Source: Sipunculus nudus (Eukaryota > Annelida > Sipuncula > Golfingiida > Sipunculidae). Taken from it: a stretch of 64,000 bases of DNA. The notes beneath the pieces were generated by a model. It had not been told where the DNA came from, made no database searches, and saw only the letters and a program-made list of their open reading frames with translations. Positions 48,046-58,062 of this stretch are shown here, piece by piece. Position 1 is the first letter of the stretch. Every line of letters starts with the position of its first letter. Location: assembly GCA_026874595.1 (NCBI GenBank), contig CM049316.1, forward strand, positions 78,833,676-78,897,675, read 5' to 3'. Position numbers and translations under genes: made by a program.

Positions 48046-48122
48046 AAACAGATACGCACCGATGTTAGCCAGTGTGTTGCATATCATAATTGCAGTTACA
48101 GGCTGTGGAGAGAGGAAGCGGG

Positions 48123-51100
48123 ATGGAGGACCTGTGCCAGGTTTCTGCCAGGATCGACACACCTTGCATCCTTGATGAATGGGTCCCAGTACACAAGGTG
48201 AGGGATTATCATGCACAATCAAAAGACGGTTGGGATCACCGTCGTCTCCTTCAGATATTCGGTCACCTGTTTGCGCACAGTTTCCCGTTCCCACCCTCCA
48301 CTCACACTGACTACAAGAGAGAAGTTGAACTGGTCGACAGCGTTGTAAAGGCTTGCGGGACCCGGTGGTGCGTTTCACAGCCCGTGCCGGATGTGGATGG
48401 TGTCCGTATGACAAAAGTGGCTGTCTTGCTGGCCCGTTTCTGCACACCGGGTGCCGATGATATATCAGAACATTTACGTCACCGTTTCATCGTGGCACTG
48501 GAACATGCCGCGACACGGATGGTCGAAGGGGCGGGTGTTGTGCATGTCAGGGTGATATGTCCATATCAGGACTCAGCAAAAGAAGAGTTGGCACGCGACG
48601 TGCTAGCTTACGACGTGACGGACACGTGGAACGGCCTGTCTGCTCGTTGTGGCAAGCAGCCCCCTGCTTGGAACGCTACACCTGAATGTAACAGAGCATC
48701 GGCCGGTTTCTGCCGTTACGCGGGAACATGTCAACCAGATCTGGACGATACTGACGGACGGGCCCCGTCAGCAAAACGCCTGTGCCTGGAAACGCGGACG
48801 TGCGTCAGGTCTCGTTTTTTTATCGTGTGGCCTTCAGGCCATGTCAGTTGTAAGCCACATTTAGATTCATGGGCGGTGTCAGGTAGCAACCCGTCCACGC
48901 GTCCAGCTGAACACTTCCACACGTTGTTCGACCGCATGCTAATGGAAGCATGCTTACCGTCTCTGAGTCGCGTGCCCGATTCAGCGCTCTTGTATCTCCT
49001 GTGCAGACTTTTGTCCCCTGAACGTGCCATAGGTATATGCAGTCATAAGTACCCTGTATTCATACAGAACGCCCTGGCAGAAAAGGCGCGGCCGATTCCC
49101 GTTCAGACTCTGCGCCGTACCGCAGCAGCGGGGTGGTGGGAGGCTGCAAACGTCGCCTGGATGCAATACGCTGTAGACACAGGCATGTTCGGGGAGTACA
49201 ATGCCATCTTGCGTACTGAACAGATCGCAGATGCGCTTGCGCAGGCCGCAAACGAAAGAGTAACTTTTATCAAACGTGGTGAAGGTGTGTGGAACATATG
49301 TCATGCTGTGCACCACCTGTTGAACACGTGCAGAAACCTCGTGAGCCAAGTCAATCGACAGGCCAATGAGGTTTGCATCCCGTTCACGGAGGTGGACGGT
49401 TTCGTAGGCGTGCCGGGCATAAAGGCTTACAGGCACGACCTCTTCCTTAAAGCATATCGTACGTCCCAGGGCCTCTTGCGTTTCAAACCGCCTAGTTCCC
49501 ACGATCCTCGGGCCCGCAGTTTCAGTGTGCCTTGGCACCACAGGTCTAGTTTAATTCCCGACGTGCTCACCCGAGGTGGTTTCCAATCAACTTCGCCGCG
49601 CAGCTGTGTGAAAGATGAGAAGACTGGACCTTCTAAAAAGAAATGGAACAAAAACAGCGACATGTTCTGGGTTTGGTTTCCGTCAGGTGCGCCAGAAACG
49701 GACCACTTCTGTCACAAAAGGACTGAAGCAGCTGGGCCGGCTGAAACACCTTGCCCTGAATGCTGGGACATTTTGGAATGGCAGGCAGATCATGAAAAGG
49801 TCAGCCTGGAAAATGGGTCTGGGAGCGGTCAAAGACACCCGACGAGTTGTCTTCTTGGATTCGGGTGCAGGTCTGTTCAGATCAAACGGTTACTGTTACA
49901 TCTTGCAGTCGGTTGCGCGGTTTCTCCGAGACGGTGTGGCCATGCACGAGATGCGACAGACGTGTCGGAGAGTCACGTCTCGTGTCCGGCCACAGCCTGG
50001 TGGAAGGCTCACTATGTCCCCGCGACCGTGTCTCTACACAGGGAATGGCGAGACGTTATGCCGTGGAAAACCAACAACTGGCAGAACGCTCATCCACAGA
50101 CCGCGCAAGAGGGCACTGCAGCTTCTGCGCGCTTCGTCGGGATTTTGGAAACGTTGAACGATCTTATACGGAACCCTAATGTCCATCCTGTACCCGCTCC
50201 CTTCAATTCAGACGAAGCACTGAGTGATGTCTATCGGTCGGCGCGCCAAGCGTCAACCGTTCCAGACACAGACCAGCGACCCGATCCGGGTTTGCTGGAT
50301 GTGCACGTGCTGCAGTGTTTTTCTTTTAATGACGATGCCACCCAGGTTGTCTGGCGTGCCACGGGTTCTGACGACTGCAAAATGCCTCACCCTGTTTACG
50401 GGAAGATCCCCCTGGCGTCTCCGTATATTTCCGTCTGGGGCAGTTCCAGTCAAGGGGGCGCCGTACTTGGAAGCGGTGATACGGCAGGTGCCGTACACCT
50501 TGCATGGGGAGGCACGGCTTTTGATACGAATCGCGTGTACGTCACGTTCAGCGGCCCCAGGATGACCACGTACAGTTCTGAAGGGACCGTAAAAAATCAT
50601 TCCGGTGCAACATTCTCTAGAAGTGCTCAACGTAGTCAAGGGCTCATGATCCAACGGACCAACAACAACAGGGGAGGTATACAGAATCTCCTTCTCTCGG
50701 AACTCCAACGGCATGTGTGTGCCCACATTTCCGACCCGGTTGCGCAGCACCACTTGACCCGGAACGTTCCCGGTATTGTCGTCGTGAATGTTAATTTTTG
50801 CGTGGACCACCACGGACCAACGAACGTGTCACGCATTCCAGGGAAAATGGTCAGGTACACACGCGCGGTGAAAGCAAGGAAGTTTCCAGGTGTGGCACTG
50901 TCTGTCCTCGTCCCAATTAAGTGCACCACACGTCTACGTATCAAAAATATTCACGTTACCCCTGTGGGGGGCAACACGGGCAAGACGCCGGAATGCGTGG
51001 CGGTCGAGGACGCCGACGTTGATGAAAACAGGTCAGTCACCGCGTCTTTGCCGTGCAATCTTCACAAATGCTGTTCCGCCACGTACCCGAAAGCCAGCAA

Positions 51101-51815
51101 CCCTCACACCCTGCACGCACTTGTGGAGTCCCATCGGCGTGTCATTGAAAGCGTAGGAGAGCTCGACGTTGCAATGCAGAGGGCCATGCAAAACACGGAA
51201 CGCGCCAATGAGTGCCCATTAAATTTTCTGGCGTCACGTCTGATTTCGTGCGTCTACAACTTAAGAGACACGCGGGGCGGCGCAGAAAAAAGCACTGCTT
51301 CGGACGGAGATTGCGATCAGTCCGAAGACTGCCCGTTGGTATATGCGTGGGGTTCAGTGGCCGTCGGGAGCGGGCCCCATATGCCGCAGCTGGCGCGGAC
51401 ACTCCGCAAACGGTTTTCGCCTGCAGCGTGTAAACCATTGCAGTTGTGCTCGGCCGATTACGACCCTTGCGCACAACGAGCACGCCACGGACCAACTGAC
51501 CGTTTTGGCAGGGTAGGGCGGAAGACCGATTCTGTTCTCAGCGGGCAAAGCACAGCTTACAGGTCCCGCAATGGCGATTTCATGTCCGCTTTGTACGACT
51601 GCACAGCCGACCCGTCAGTTGGGTCCTTGTCACCTGTAAATGGCGTTTACGCTTATTTCACATGGCTTCAACAGAAACGCCACGCCTTGTGGGCTGTTGA
51701 CGGAGACGTGAACGAAAAGCAGCAGCAGGTGCCGTGGGACACATTAGAAATGACGTGTCAGGCGTGGACCTCCACATCAGGACTCACCCCCGCTGTCGAA
51801 CCTTACAAACTTTAA
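48123..51815 (+). CDS. Unknown 1230-aa protein
   Basis: ATG 48123 (the frame is open from a TTG 33 bp earlier) behind a strong promoter, ending TAA. Large globular protein without membrane segments. Cysteine/histidine pairs occur near residue 220 (FCRYAGTC), around 515-540 (HFCHKRTE ... CPECWD) and near 985-990 (CNLHKCC), so zinc binding is possible. The C-terminal third is rich in beta-like segments (NRVYVTFSGP; PGIVVVNVNFCVDHH). I cannot assign it. Size alone would allow a single-stranded DNA-binding protein, primase or capsid protein, but I see no catalytic primase or polymerase motif. Confidence 0.85.
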   Translation: MEDLCQVSARIDTPCILDEWVPVHKVRDYHAQSKDGWDHRRLLQIFGHLFAHSFPFPPSTHTDYKREVELVDSVVKACGTRWCVSQPVPDVDGVRMTKVAVLLARFCTPGADDISEHLRHRFIVALEHAATRMVEGAGVVHVRVICPYQDSAKEELARDVLAYDVTDTWNGLSARCGKQPPAWNATPECNRASAGFCRYAGTCQPDLDDTDGRAPSAKRLCLETRTCVRSRFFIVWPSGHVSCKPHLDSWAVSGSNPSTRPAEHFHTLFDRMLMEACLPSLSRVPDSALLYLLCRLLSPERAIGICSHKYPVFIQNALAEKARPIPVQTLRRTAAAGWWEAANVAWMQYAVDTGMFGEYNAILRTEQIADALAQAANERVTFIKRGEGVWNICHAVHHLLNTCRNLVSQVNRQANEVCIPFTEVDGFVGVPGIKAYRHDLFLKAYRTSQGLLRFKPPSSHDPRARSFSVPWHHRSSLIPDVLTRGGFQSTSPRSCVKDEKTGPSKKKWNKNSDMFWVWFPSGAPETDHFCHKRTEAAGPAETPCPECWDILEWQADHEKVSLENGSGSGQRHPTSCLLGFGCRSVQIKRLLLHLAVGCAVSPRRCGHARDATDVSESHVSCPATAWWKAHYVPATVSLHREWRDVMPWKTNNWQNAHPQTAQEGTAASARFVGILETLNDLIRNPNVHPVPAPFNSDEALSDVYRSARQASTVPDTDQRPDPGLLDVHVLQCFSFNDDATQVVWRATGSDDCKMPHPVYGKIPLASPYISVWGSSSQGGAVLGSGDTAGAVHLAWGGTAFDTNRVYVTFSGPRMTTYSSEGTVKNHSGATFSRSAQRSQGLMIQRTNNNRGGIQNLLLSELQRHVCAHISDPVAQHHLTRNVPGIVVVNVNFCVDHHGPTNVSRIPGKMVRYTRAVKARKFPGVALSVLVPIKCTTRLRIKNIHVTPVGGNTGKTPECVAVEDADVDENRSVTASLPCNLHKCCSATYPKASNPHTLHALVESHRRVIESVGELDVAMQRAMQNTERANECPLNFLASRLISCVYNLRDTRGGAEKSTASDGDCDQSEDCPLVYAWGSVAVGSGPHMPQLARTLRKRFSPAACKPLQLCSADYDPCAQRARHGPTDRFGRVGRKTDSVLSGQSTAYRSRNGDFMSALYDCTADPSVGSLSPVNGVYAYFTWLQQKRHALWAVDGDVNEKQQQVPWDTLEMTCQAWTSTSGLTPAVEPYKL

Positions 51816-51898
51816 ATAGCAAAATATAAACTAATGTTTCAACACACACACATATCTATGTATGTATAACAAACAATAGATCATGGACATACAACTGT

Positions 51899-51904
51899 TT
51901 TATT
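51899..51904 (-). terminator. Polyadenylation signal of the 52047-54647 gene
   Basis: TTTATT on the plus strand, about 145 bp beyond the minus-strand stop. The 230-bp gap is AT-rich and otherwise featureless. Confidence 0.45.
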
Positions 51905-52046
51905 GTTGATATATAATATAAAGCAACAGTGTTCACAAAATATCAGTTTGACATATTATACTTAAGCATTATGCAATATCTCTTGTGAATCTATTCAAAT
52001 GTGTATAAGTATGCGTGTGTATGGATGCCATTCTCGAATACGACAT

Positions 52047-54647
52047 TCACATAAAAACATTGGGTTCTTCCTTATGCGTGAAACCTTGTGTTATGAATTG
52101 CCATACGTAATCATGACCTTTGGGGGTCGAGTACAGATTGTTTGCGAAGGGTTTGAACATGTACATGGTGGTGTATATGGCGTTCTTTAGTATGTACCAT
52201 TTTGTGTGTGCTGCTGTGCCCTCTTGTATGTTTGATGCCGTACAAATTCCCAAAGCGTTTATATTTTTTTCAACCTCCTGAAATGCTATGTTGCGCAGTA
52301 ACAGAACAGAGGACCGTATTTTTGCAAGTTTCTGTGACTTTTTGTCGTGTCTTTTACCATCAAGGCGGAGAGTTGCAGTAGGGTCCAAACATATATCTGC
52401 GGAGAGTTTATCAATATCTGTCAGGTTGTATACAAGCTGGCGAAGAACTAACAAAGCGTAAGGTGCCCCGTCGTATTGCCTGTCCATCCATTCGTGCATC
52501 TCCATTCCGGGGATGTATAGTGTGTCCCGTGATTCAGCAGCACTCTCTGTTTCTCTACGCTTGGCCCATTCTTCCTCGTACACTTTGACTGCACCCGCCA
52601 GGTCTTGCCTGTCGTTCAGCAGACACAAAAGCCATAAACCGGGGAAAGCGCTTGATGTGGTGACTCGGCGATCCATACCTTTCAAATACATCAAAATAGA
52701 TGAAGTAAACGCTTCCCATGTTTGTTTAGTCCGGTGCCATCCTATAGCGTACAGCAGCAGCGTGACGTTAATCCCTAGCACTGCTGCTCGCCGAACGCTA
52801 CTGTACTTGTACAACGCGTAGAAGACGCCCCTGCAGTCATCTGATGCGTTCTCGTCTGTCAGAACGGCCTGAATGGGCCTGTCCTCTAACCGGTAGCTCG
52901 GGTTCCCTTCCTCGTCCCTGGGCGTGGCACCAAAGACCATAGTGTACAGCATGTCTGCCGTGTGGCATGAGGACGTCATTAGCTTTTCCGCACTGCCGTA
53001 CGATGGCTGTGGCCACACGACGTAAGGTGTCCAGTCTGCCTTTTGGTTCAAGGGGTCCGCGTGCGTCATATGACTTTCACTTGCTTCCCTCTGGGACTCG
53101 GACACGTCATTTTGTATGCCCTCCCAGCATGAATCGTTACCTGTCGTGGCAGCAACAGAACCCGATACGGAAGCGGCCGTTGGAAAACCTCCTAAAGGAG
53201 GGAGGGCCTCCCATTCCAGTCCAGTTTGCAACAGTGGTCTGTAACCTAAATCCTTCTTTCCGCATTTGAACCCCGTCAGGAACATGTCGTAGTAACACTC
53301 GAGAGCCACTGGCGTGCTCGCCACGACATCCGCCCACCTGCGGGACATCACATATTGTATCTGACGGTTATTTTGCGATATCTCATACCAAGCGTACAGG
53401 TACCAAAGGCCGGCGTAGAGGTCCGAGAAGTGCCGGTTCGCATCACAGTCCAGTTGGTGAGTCAACGTTCCGACATCTGCCACGGCGTTGTTGACAGCGA
53501 GCACGAATGCTGGTGCGACGGTAACGAAAGAACCCTTACTGTCCTGTGGCACCCTCCAGGCCCCGCTGCTTCCCTGGCGGCCTGGCGGGACCAGGTTCAC
53601 GTTAGCCAAGGACGGGTCGGTTGGTCCCATTTCATGCCGGAGCAATGTCTCTTGCAAACTGGACAAACGTGACCTGGTGAAATCCTTTATTTTTTTCCCC
53701 TTTGACGAAATCATATGGAAAAGTAAATGTGTCTCGGGACCGTACACGGGCAATGCTGGGCGATCACACTGTTGCGTGGAAGCCGCGAGTACTCTTTTCG
53801 CATGCTCGGTCGGAAGTTGGAATGCAGGTAAACGTTGGCGGCACGTAAGCAACGCGCGTTTTGACATGTTCATTGTCTGCAAAGCCCTTTTAGTACGTGT
53901 CTGGCCATCTACCGTTTTTACCATCATGGGTACCAGCTGCTCCACGAGCGGGGGAACAGAAGCGTCTGCTTTGTTTCCATGACTCATCAGTTCATCAGGG
54001 CAGGGTCGTGATGTTGGTTGACGCAATGGGCTACGAGACCTGCGCTGGTCCTCTTCCTCTGGATGGACCATTTCTGGAGGCCGTCGACTGAATGCGTCGT
54101 TCAGTGTTGTCAAATGTCCCATGAGTGCATCCGTGAGTTCAGCCGCACGGGCGGTGTCGCCTGTGGTCCGTCGTAAAAAGTCTTCGGCTAACCCCTTAAC
54201 CCTTTCCCCAGCGATGCACAGCGCGTCCTGGGTCCCCGGTTCCATTAACCGTATGAGGTCCAACAACTCTGTCCGGTATCGGTCGTGGACGTCTGTCACA
54301 GCTTCATCGTGCAGCCGTTTCGCTTTCAGCCGTAAAAGCGGTAGGTACCCGTCCCTCATGGTGCGCATTTTGAGTCTTACAGTCCTCAGACTCTCCCTGG
54401 TACGAGCGGAATGAACCAGTAAAACATGGTACAAGGGAGGCAAACGGTTATTGGCGGTAGACTGTGACATGACGGCGTTGTCAGGTGTCCACGCAGAAAT
54501 GTTAGCACCAGAACACGTCCCGCTGTCCAGTATTTCAAGCCTGCGGTGGAACTCTTTGTCCGACTCCAGTGTGCCATTTTCGAACAAATGATCACTTCTT
54601 CTTCGTCCGCTAGTAGTATCATGTGGATCTCCACGCATTCGAGCCAT
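52047..54647 (-). CDS. Unknown protein, 866 aa
   Basis: Translation should begin at ATG 54647; a TTG upstream is not needed. The first 250 residues are strongly helical and basic (RTVRLKMRTMRDGYLPLLRL; RRSRSPLRQP), followed by globular sequence rich in Trp/Tyr (LYAGLWYLYAWYEIS; WEAFTSSILMYLKGMDR). No signal peptide or membrane anchor. A C-terminal half with several helix pairs could suit a capsid-associated or tegument protein. No family recognised. Uninterrupted over its whole length. Confidence 0.85.
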   Translation of the reverse strand: MARMRGDPHDTTSGRRRSDHLFENGTLESDKEFHRRLEILDSGTCSGANISAWTPDNAVMSQSTANNRLPPLYHVLLVHSARTRESLRTVRLKMRTMRDGYLPLLRLKAKRLHDEAVTDVHDRYRTELLDLIRLMEPGTQDALCIAGERVKGLAEDFLRRTTGDTARAAELTDALMGHLTTLNDAFSRRPPEMVHPEEEDQRRSRSPLRQPTSRPCPDELMSHGNKADASVPPLVEQLVPMMVKTVDGQTRTKRALQTMNMSKRALLTCRQRLPAFQLPTEHAKRVLAASTQQCDRPALPVYGPETHLLFHMISSKGKKIKDFTRSRLSSLQETLLRHEMGPTDPSLANVNLVPPGRQGSSGAWRVPQDSKGSFVTVAPAFVLAVNNAVADVGTLTHQLDCDANRHFSDLYAGLWYLYAWYEISQNNRQIQYVMSRRWADVVASTPVALECYYDMFLTGFKCGKKDLGYRPLLQTGLEWEALPPLGGFPTAASVSGSVAATTGNDSCWEGIQNDVSESQREASESHMTHADPLNQKADWTPYVVWPQPSYGSAEKLMTSSCHTADMLYTMVFGATPRDEEGNPSYRLEDRPIQAVLTDENASDDCRGVFYALYKYSSVRRAAVLGINVTLLLYAIGWHRTKQTWEAFTSSILMYLKGMDRRVTTSSAFPGLWLLCLLNDRQDLAGAVKVYEEEWAKRRETESAAESRDTLYIPGMEMHEWMDRQYDGAPYALLVLRQLVYNLTDIDKLSADICLDPTATLRLDGKRHDKKSQKLAKIRSSVLLLRNIAFQEVEKNINALGICTASNIQEGTAAHTKWYILKNAIYTTMYMFKPFANNLYSTPKGHDYVWQFITQGFTHKEEPNVFM

Positions 54648-54876
54648 GGCATGAGAAGACTGCAATTAATAAAGTGATATATGTGTCAGGAACTTCCAAC
54701 TCTAAGCCAATAAAGCCACCGCATGCCATTGACCATGCGAGACAAGCGGGCGCCTACATGCTCTATCAGTCCAGCCTGCTGCCCTATATGCATCCTGATC
54801 TTTGAGGTACCCGTGCAGTTGAATATTATTAGCACTCTACGCTACTGTGTGTACTTCTCAATCGGGCAGACGGTTG

Positions 54877-56244
54877 TCACCAGTTCATACATCGCTTTTG
54901 TGTAGCGGTCGGCGTGTTCGAGCACAGACAGGTCAGTTGGTGCGCGGAACGTACATATGGCCCTGCGGAGGCGCCGCCTTCACATTTGCTTCGTCCTTCG
55001 CCAATAGGAAGAACATATCCGCATTCTTGAGAGCAGAACACCATTTCTGAAAAGGCCACGTTCGAGAATTGGCCCCCGTCCCCACAGCCTGTTTGAGGTT
55101 GAAATGTTCGCTCGGATGCGCTGTCCCTTTTATCGTTTGTGGCATCTGCTTTTTCCTTAACAGTGAAACGTCTCACGCGACAGCACGTCTTTCCAACCCA
55201 CACGTATGAACTGAAACGAACGCGAAGTGCGTGTATGCGGTGCTGTTGCTGTGCACGCTTTCTCCAGTGCGCTGCGGATGATCGATGCAAGAACTCGCGC
55301 AGGCGCCAGGTAGTGTCGCAAACCTGGTAAAACGCCGATTGACACGCGAACGTAATTCGTTCTTTTGAAAAGACAGGCGACACTATACTGGAGTACTTGA
55401 ACGTCCTGGCGACTTGTTGATATTGCGAGCGGATGAGATCCTGTTTATGGACACTTGCGTTGAAGCCGATACTTTTCACTTCGACCACACACACCCATGC
55501 GCAACGGCCTTTGGGGTGTGCGGCCAGCAGTACCACATCCGGCCGTCTCGTCCCTTTCAGCTGTAGGCGCTTCTTCGCATCCATCCGTTTTACTTTCCGA
55601 CGTGGTGGCCACCTCACAGAGTTGCATGTCGGCAAAGGTCTGTTGCTTTCTGTTGAGGCAGTACCGACGTTTGATATTGGGATGTGCGGTCCGACGGGTG
55701 TTTCACATACAACGGTAACTTTAACATCTTTGGCCCATTGTAATAAAACAGGCGTAGGTATGTCTTCGCCTTTTTTAAACGGATAACATTCCAACATGGT
55801 CAGCACCCTTAGTATAAACCCCCTGGCGTTTGATTCGGCGTGTGCGGCCTGCACGGAACTCGATGCTTGCCAAAATAGGGCATTTCCGAATGCGATTTCT
55901 ACCACGTCTTTCAAATTGGTAACTTTATAGAGACGATTTTGTAGTCGCGTGTGGAACCGTTCACCAGCCGTTGTCGAACGGGCGTGGCAGCGGTCGAGGT
56001 TTGCCAGGACTGGGGCTATCACGCCCTTGTTGTACGATTCGAACGTCTGGAACACCTTGGGTGACACATGTCCCGTATGTGCGGTCCAGGATGAAACTGC
56101 TCTCCGAAGTAAAGGGTTTTTAGCCGCTGCAGATTTCCATGCAGCAAACTCGCGACATCTCTGCACTGTGTACAACTTTGTGAGTTCTGACACCAGTTCT
56201 TGCTTGTGGAGCCGATACCTCTCATGGTGGACACGTTTTTCCAT
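54877..56244 (-). CDS. PD-(D/E)XK nuclease-fold protein, UL24-like, 455 aa
   Basis: ATG 56244. Residues 234-277 show the fold's core: RRPDVVLL with Asp236, a strand CVVEVKS with Glu255 and Lys257, and a Gln-rich helix (QYQQVARTF). This is the D ... E-x-K arrangement of PD-(D/E)XK nucleases and matches the layout of herpesvirus UL24 proteins (hydrophobic-E-(V/L)-K-(S/T) followed by conserved Gln). UL24 proteins act in the nucleus and nucleolus. The alkaline nuclease family is the alternative but its other motifs are not seen. The C-terminal 100 residues are Cys-rich (CGDGG, CSQECGYV, CLCSN) and may bind metal. Promoter with TATA and CACGTG at 56335-56365. Confidence 0.78.
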   Translation of the reverse strand: MEKRVHHERYRLHKQELVSELTKLYTVQRCREFAAWKSAAAKNPLLRRAVSSWTAHTGHVSPKVFQTFESYNKGVIAPVLANLDRCHARSTTAGERFHTRLQNRLYKVTNLKDVVEIAFGNALFWQASSSVQAAHAESNARGFILRVLTMLECYPFKKGEDIPTPVLLQWAKDVKVTVVCETPVGPHIPISNVGTASTESNRPLPTCNSVRWPPRRKVKRMDAKKRLQLKGTRRPDVVLLAAHPKGRCAWVCVVEVKSIGFNASVHKQDLIRSQYQQVARTFKYSSIVSPVFSKERITFACQSAFYQVCDTTWRLREFLHRSSAAHWRKRAQQQHRIHALRVRFSSYVWVGKTCCRVRRFTVKEKADATNDKRDSASERTFQPQTGCGDGGQFSNVAFSEMVFCSQECGYVLPIGEGRSKCEGGASAGPYVRSAHQLTCLCSNTPTATQKRCMNW

Positions 56245-56334
56245 GCCGGTAAAGAGGCCACGCGGTGATCACTGTCAGTTCACTGCCCCCGCATATACCA
56301 AATGACGCACGCGGTTTACCCCGTGTGACGAGTG

Positions 56335-56365
56335 TAATATATATGACTCGTAGCTATCACGTGAT
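56335..56365 (-). promoter_or_regulatory. TATA box and CACGTG palindrome of the UL24-like gene
   Basis: TATATATTAC on the minus strand (about 56335-56344) with ATCACGTGAT at 56356-56365, about 100 bp upstream of the ATG at 56244. Confidence 0.5.
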
Positions 56366-56483
56366 CACCATTACCAGTTTCGGTATATGCAAATAGGTTC
56401 ATGGCATATTACGCTGCGTATATGTACGGAAAATGGTTGATTAAACAAATGTATTGGCCACGGCCAACAGTTCCATGTAAGCT

Positions 56484-56915
56484 TTACCCTCCATCTCCCG
56501 AAATTTCATCATCTTCTTGGTTACTGGAGGTCTTGTCGTTCTCGTTTGTTCGTACATGATTCCTGTTTGTGTTGACACCAACAGTACCGGTGTGTTCCGC
56601 CCACATCACAGGAGCGGGTTTTGTCCCCCAATACCACAGTTTGCACACAGGATAACCTCTAACCGGTGTTTGGTCCACCTCCCTGACCTTCCAAACGCAC
56701 AAGACTCGAGGGGCTCCACAGCACATGTCCGACGCCGTGCAATTTTCCCCTATACGTTTACAATCCTGCACGGGATCTACTTTATGGCGGTCAGTGAGAA
56801 GGTGTTTGGCTAAGGCAAACGGAAACGTACCCCTTAACTTGACTCCGGGTAGCACAAACAACATCAAAGAAACCACGGTCAGATAGGTCAACGCCATGTA
56901 CGGGCGGGTACCCAT
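56484..56915 (-). CDS. Secreted knottin-like (inhibitor cystine knot) protein, 143 aa
   Basis: ATG 56915. Residues 7-27 (ALTYLTVVSLMLFVLPG) form a signal peptide. After a short propeptide-like basic stretch the mature part has six cysteines at 52, 59, 65, 66, 73 and 91, that is C-x6-C-x5-CC-x6-C-x17-C. This is the framework of inhibitor cystine knot peptides, known from animal channel-active peptides and from conotoxin-like genes of baculoviruses. An acidic Asn/Asp/Ser-rich tail of about 30 residues follows. The long last loop is unusual. Probably captured from an animal; target unknown and toxicity not implied. The frame upstream of this ATG lacks another ATG and is not part of the gene. Confidence 0.7.
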   Translation of the reverse strand: MGTRPYMALTYLTVVSLMLFVLPGVKLRGTFPFALAKHLLTDRHKVDPVQDCKRIGENCTASDMCCGAPRVLCVWKVREVDQTPVRGYPVCKLWYWGTKPAPVMWAEHTGTVGVNTNRNHVRTNENDKTSSNQEDDEISGDGG

Positions 56916-57137
56916 TGCAATCTGAAATCGTCCTCTATCGTGCAAACCAATGGAATTGCGCTTATGCACGAGACGTGAAATGTTTGCTGGTGACTTTAAC
57001 CATGGTCTGCGTTTCACAAATACTTTAACATTCGAGGCTAGAGATATACACGATGGGAATGCACTGTACAGGACGATAAATGGACACCATATGCCGGGAG
57101 CAGACGTCGGTGTGTACACTAGTGCAGAGATGTCGTA

Positions 57138-57143
57138 TTTATT
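57138..57143 (-). terminator. Polyadenylation signal of the CARD gene
   Basis: TTTATT on the plus strand, about 30 bp beyond the stop at 57173. Confidence 0.55.
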
Positions 57144-57172
57144 TTCCTCACAAGGAATCTGTCCTTCTCAGA

Positions 57173-58024
57173 TTAGTCATTAAGGTCGAACCTGTATTCC
57201 TCAAAGGATGGAATGGTCACGACATAATATTGCTTTGCCTGATTCTGTACGGCAGTCATGAGCATATCGGCTCTCTCATATTCACCCGATACATACAAGG
57301 CATACCACACATCAGACCACATATGCGGACGCTGGTGCAGCCAATCGAAAAAACGGATACCGATAAAGCAGGAGGACACCCCTGCGGCGATATAAGAGAG
57401 TTCCTGATCAGACATGATGTCCATCTCGTAGAGTGTATTTAACAGCCCGTTGCTTTTAAGATCCAATCCATCCAATAGGTCACCTGAAATATCCCTCAAC
57501 GTTTGTTTCGTGTAGTACACGTATCTACATTCTGAAGTGTATGCACATGTAGGTTTAGATAAAAGAACTGGAACCGTCGTGCCTGCTTTGATGTTCTTAG
57601 CAATAGACCGTTGTTTTTCGATCCATGCGTGAATGCCTTCTACTGTATGTATATCTGGCCGTGTTTTGGCAACGACCTCTCCTGTAAACGCAGCTGCATT
57701 ATATCTATCCCGCACGTACCGCATCCATACATAAGGAGGTATTTCCTCTGGGTACAGAGTGAACGTGCAGTATATGCCATCACTCGGGTCAGGTTCGGTC
57801 GCGTCCAATGTCGGCAGTGTGTGTATATCTTCCAACCGCAACCCGGTATCTAAGCAATCCGATCCGGGCGTGTGCCCCTCCGTGCGACATTTGTAACACG
57901 GTAACGGCTCGCGACTCCCCATGTGCGCACGGTTTATCACTTCATGTACATCATATGCACTTACATTTATGATATATATACCGACACCTGTGGCGCTAGG
58001 TATACAATGATACCTTACGTACAT
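57173..58024 (-). CDS. Zinc-knuckle and CARD-domain protein, 283 aa
   Basis: First ATG at 58024 (the frame continues to a GTG at 58060). Residues 43-57 read CYKCRTEGHTPGSDC, a C-x2-C-x4-H-x5-C zinc-knuckle-like motif with one extra residue in the last spacing. Residues 174-260 look like a caspase-recruitment (death-fold) domain: a LLDGL helix, GLLNTLYEMDIMSDQELSY, then FFDWLHQRP, a Trp-containing helix (MWSDVWYALYVSG) and a final ERADML helix. CARDs mediate homotypic assembly in apoptosis and innate immune signalling. A viral CARD protein is likely to interfere with, or mimic, such host complexes. The fused RNA-binding-type knuckle could add nucleic-acid sensing. Fold calls are by eye. Confidence 0.7.
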   Translation of the reverse strand: MYVRYHCIPSATGVGIYIINVSAYDVHEVINRAHMGSREPLPCYKCRTEGHTPGSDCLDTGLRLEDIHTLPTLDATEPDPSDGIYCTFTLYPEEIPPYVWMRYVRDRYNAAAFTGEVVAKTRPDIHTVEGIHAWIEKQRSIAKNIKAGTTVPVLLSKPTCAYTSECRYVYYTKQTLRDISGDLLDGLDLKSNGLLNTLYEMDIMSDQELSYIAAGVSSCFIGIRFFDWLHQRPHMWSDVWYALYVSGEYERADMLMTAVQNQAKQYYVVTIPSFEEYRFDLND

Positions 58025-58062
58025 GTTCCCTGTTTTATTTGCCGTAGCGGCACCAGCCACTC

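Noticed and set aside
49615-50157. 180-codon same-strand ORF overlapping the 1230-aa protein
   Set aside because: The main frame reads better through this interval, especially its second half, and is continuous over 3.7 kb; the overlap has no own promoter.
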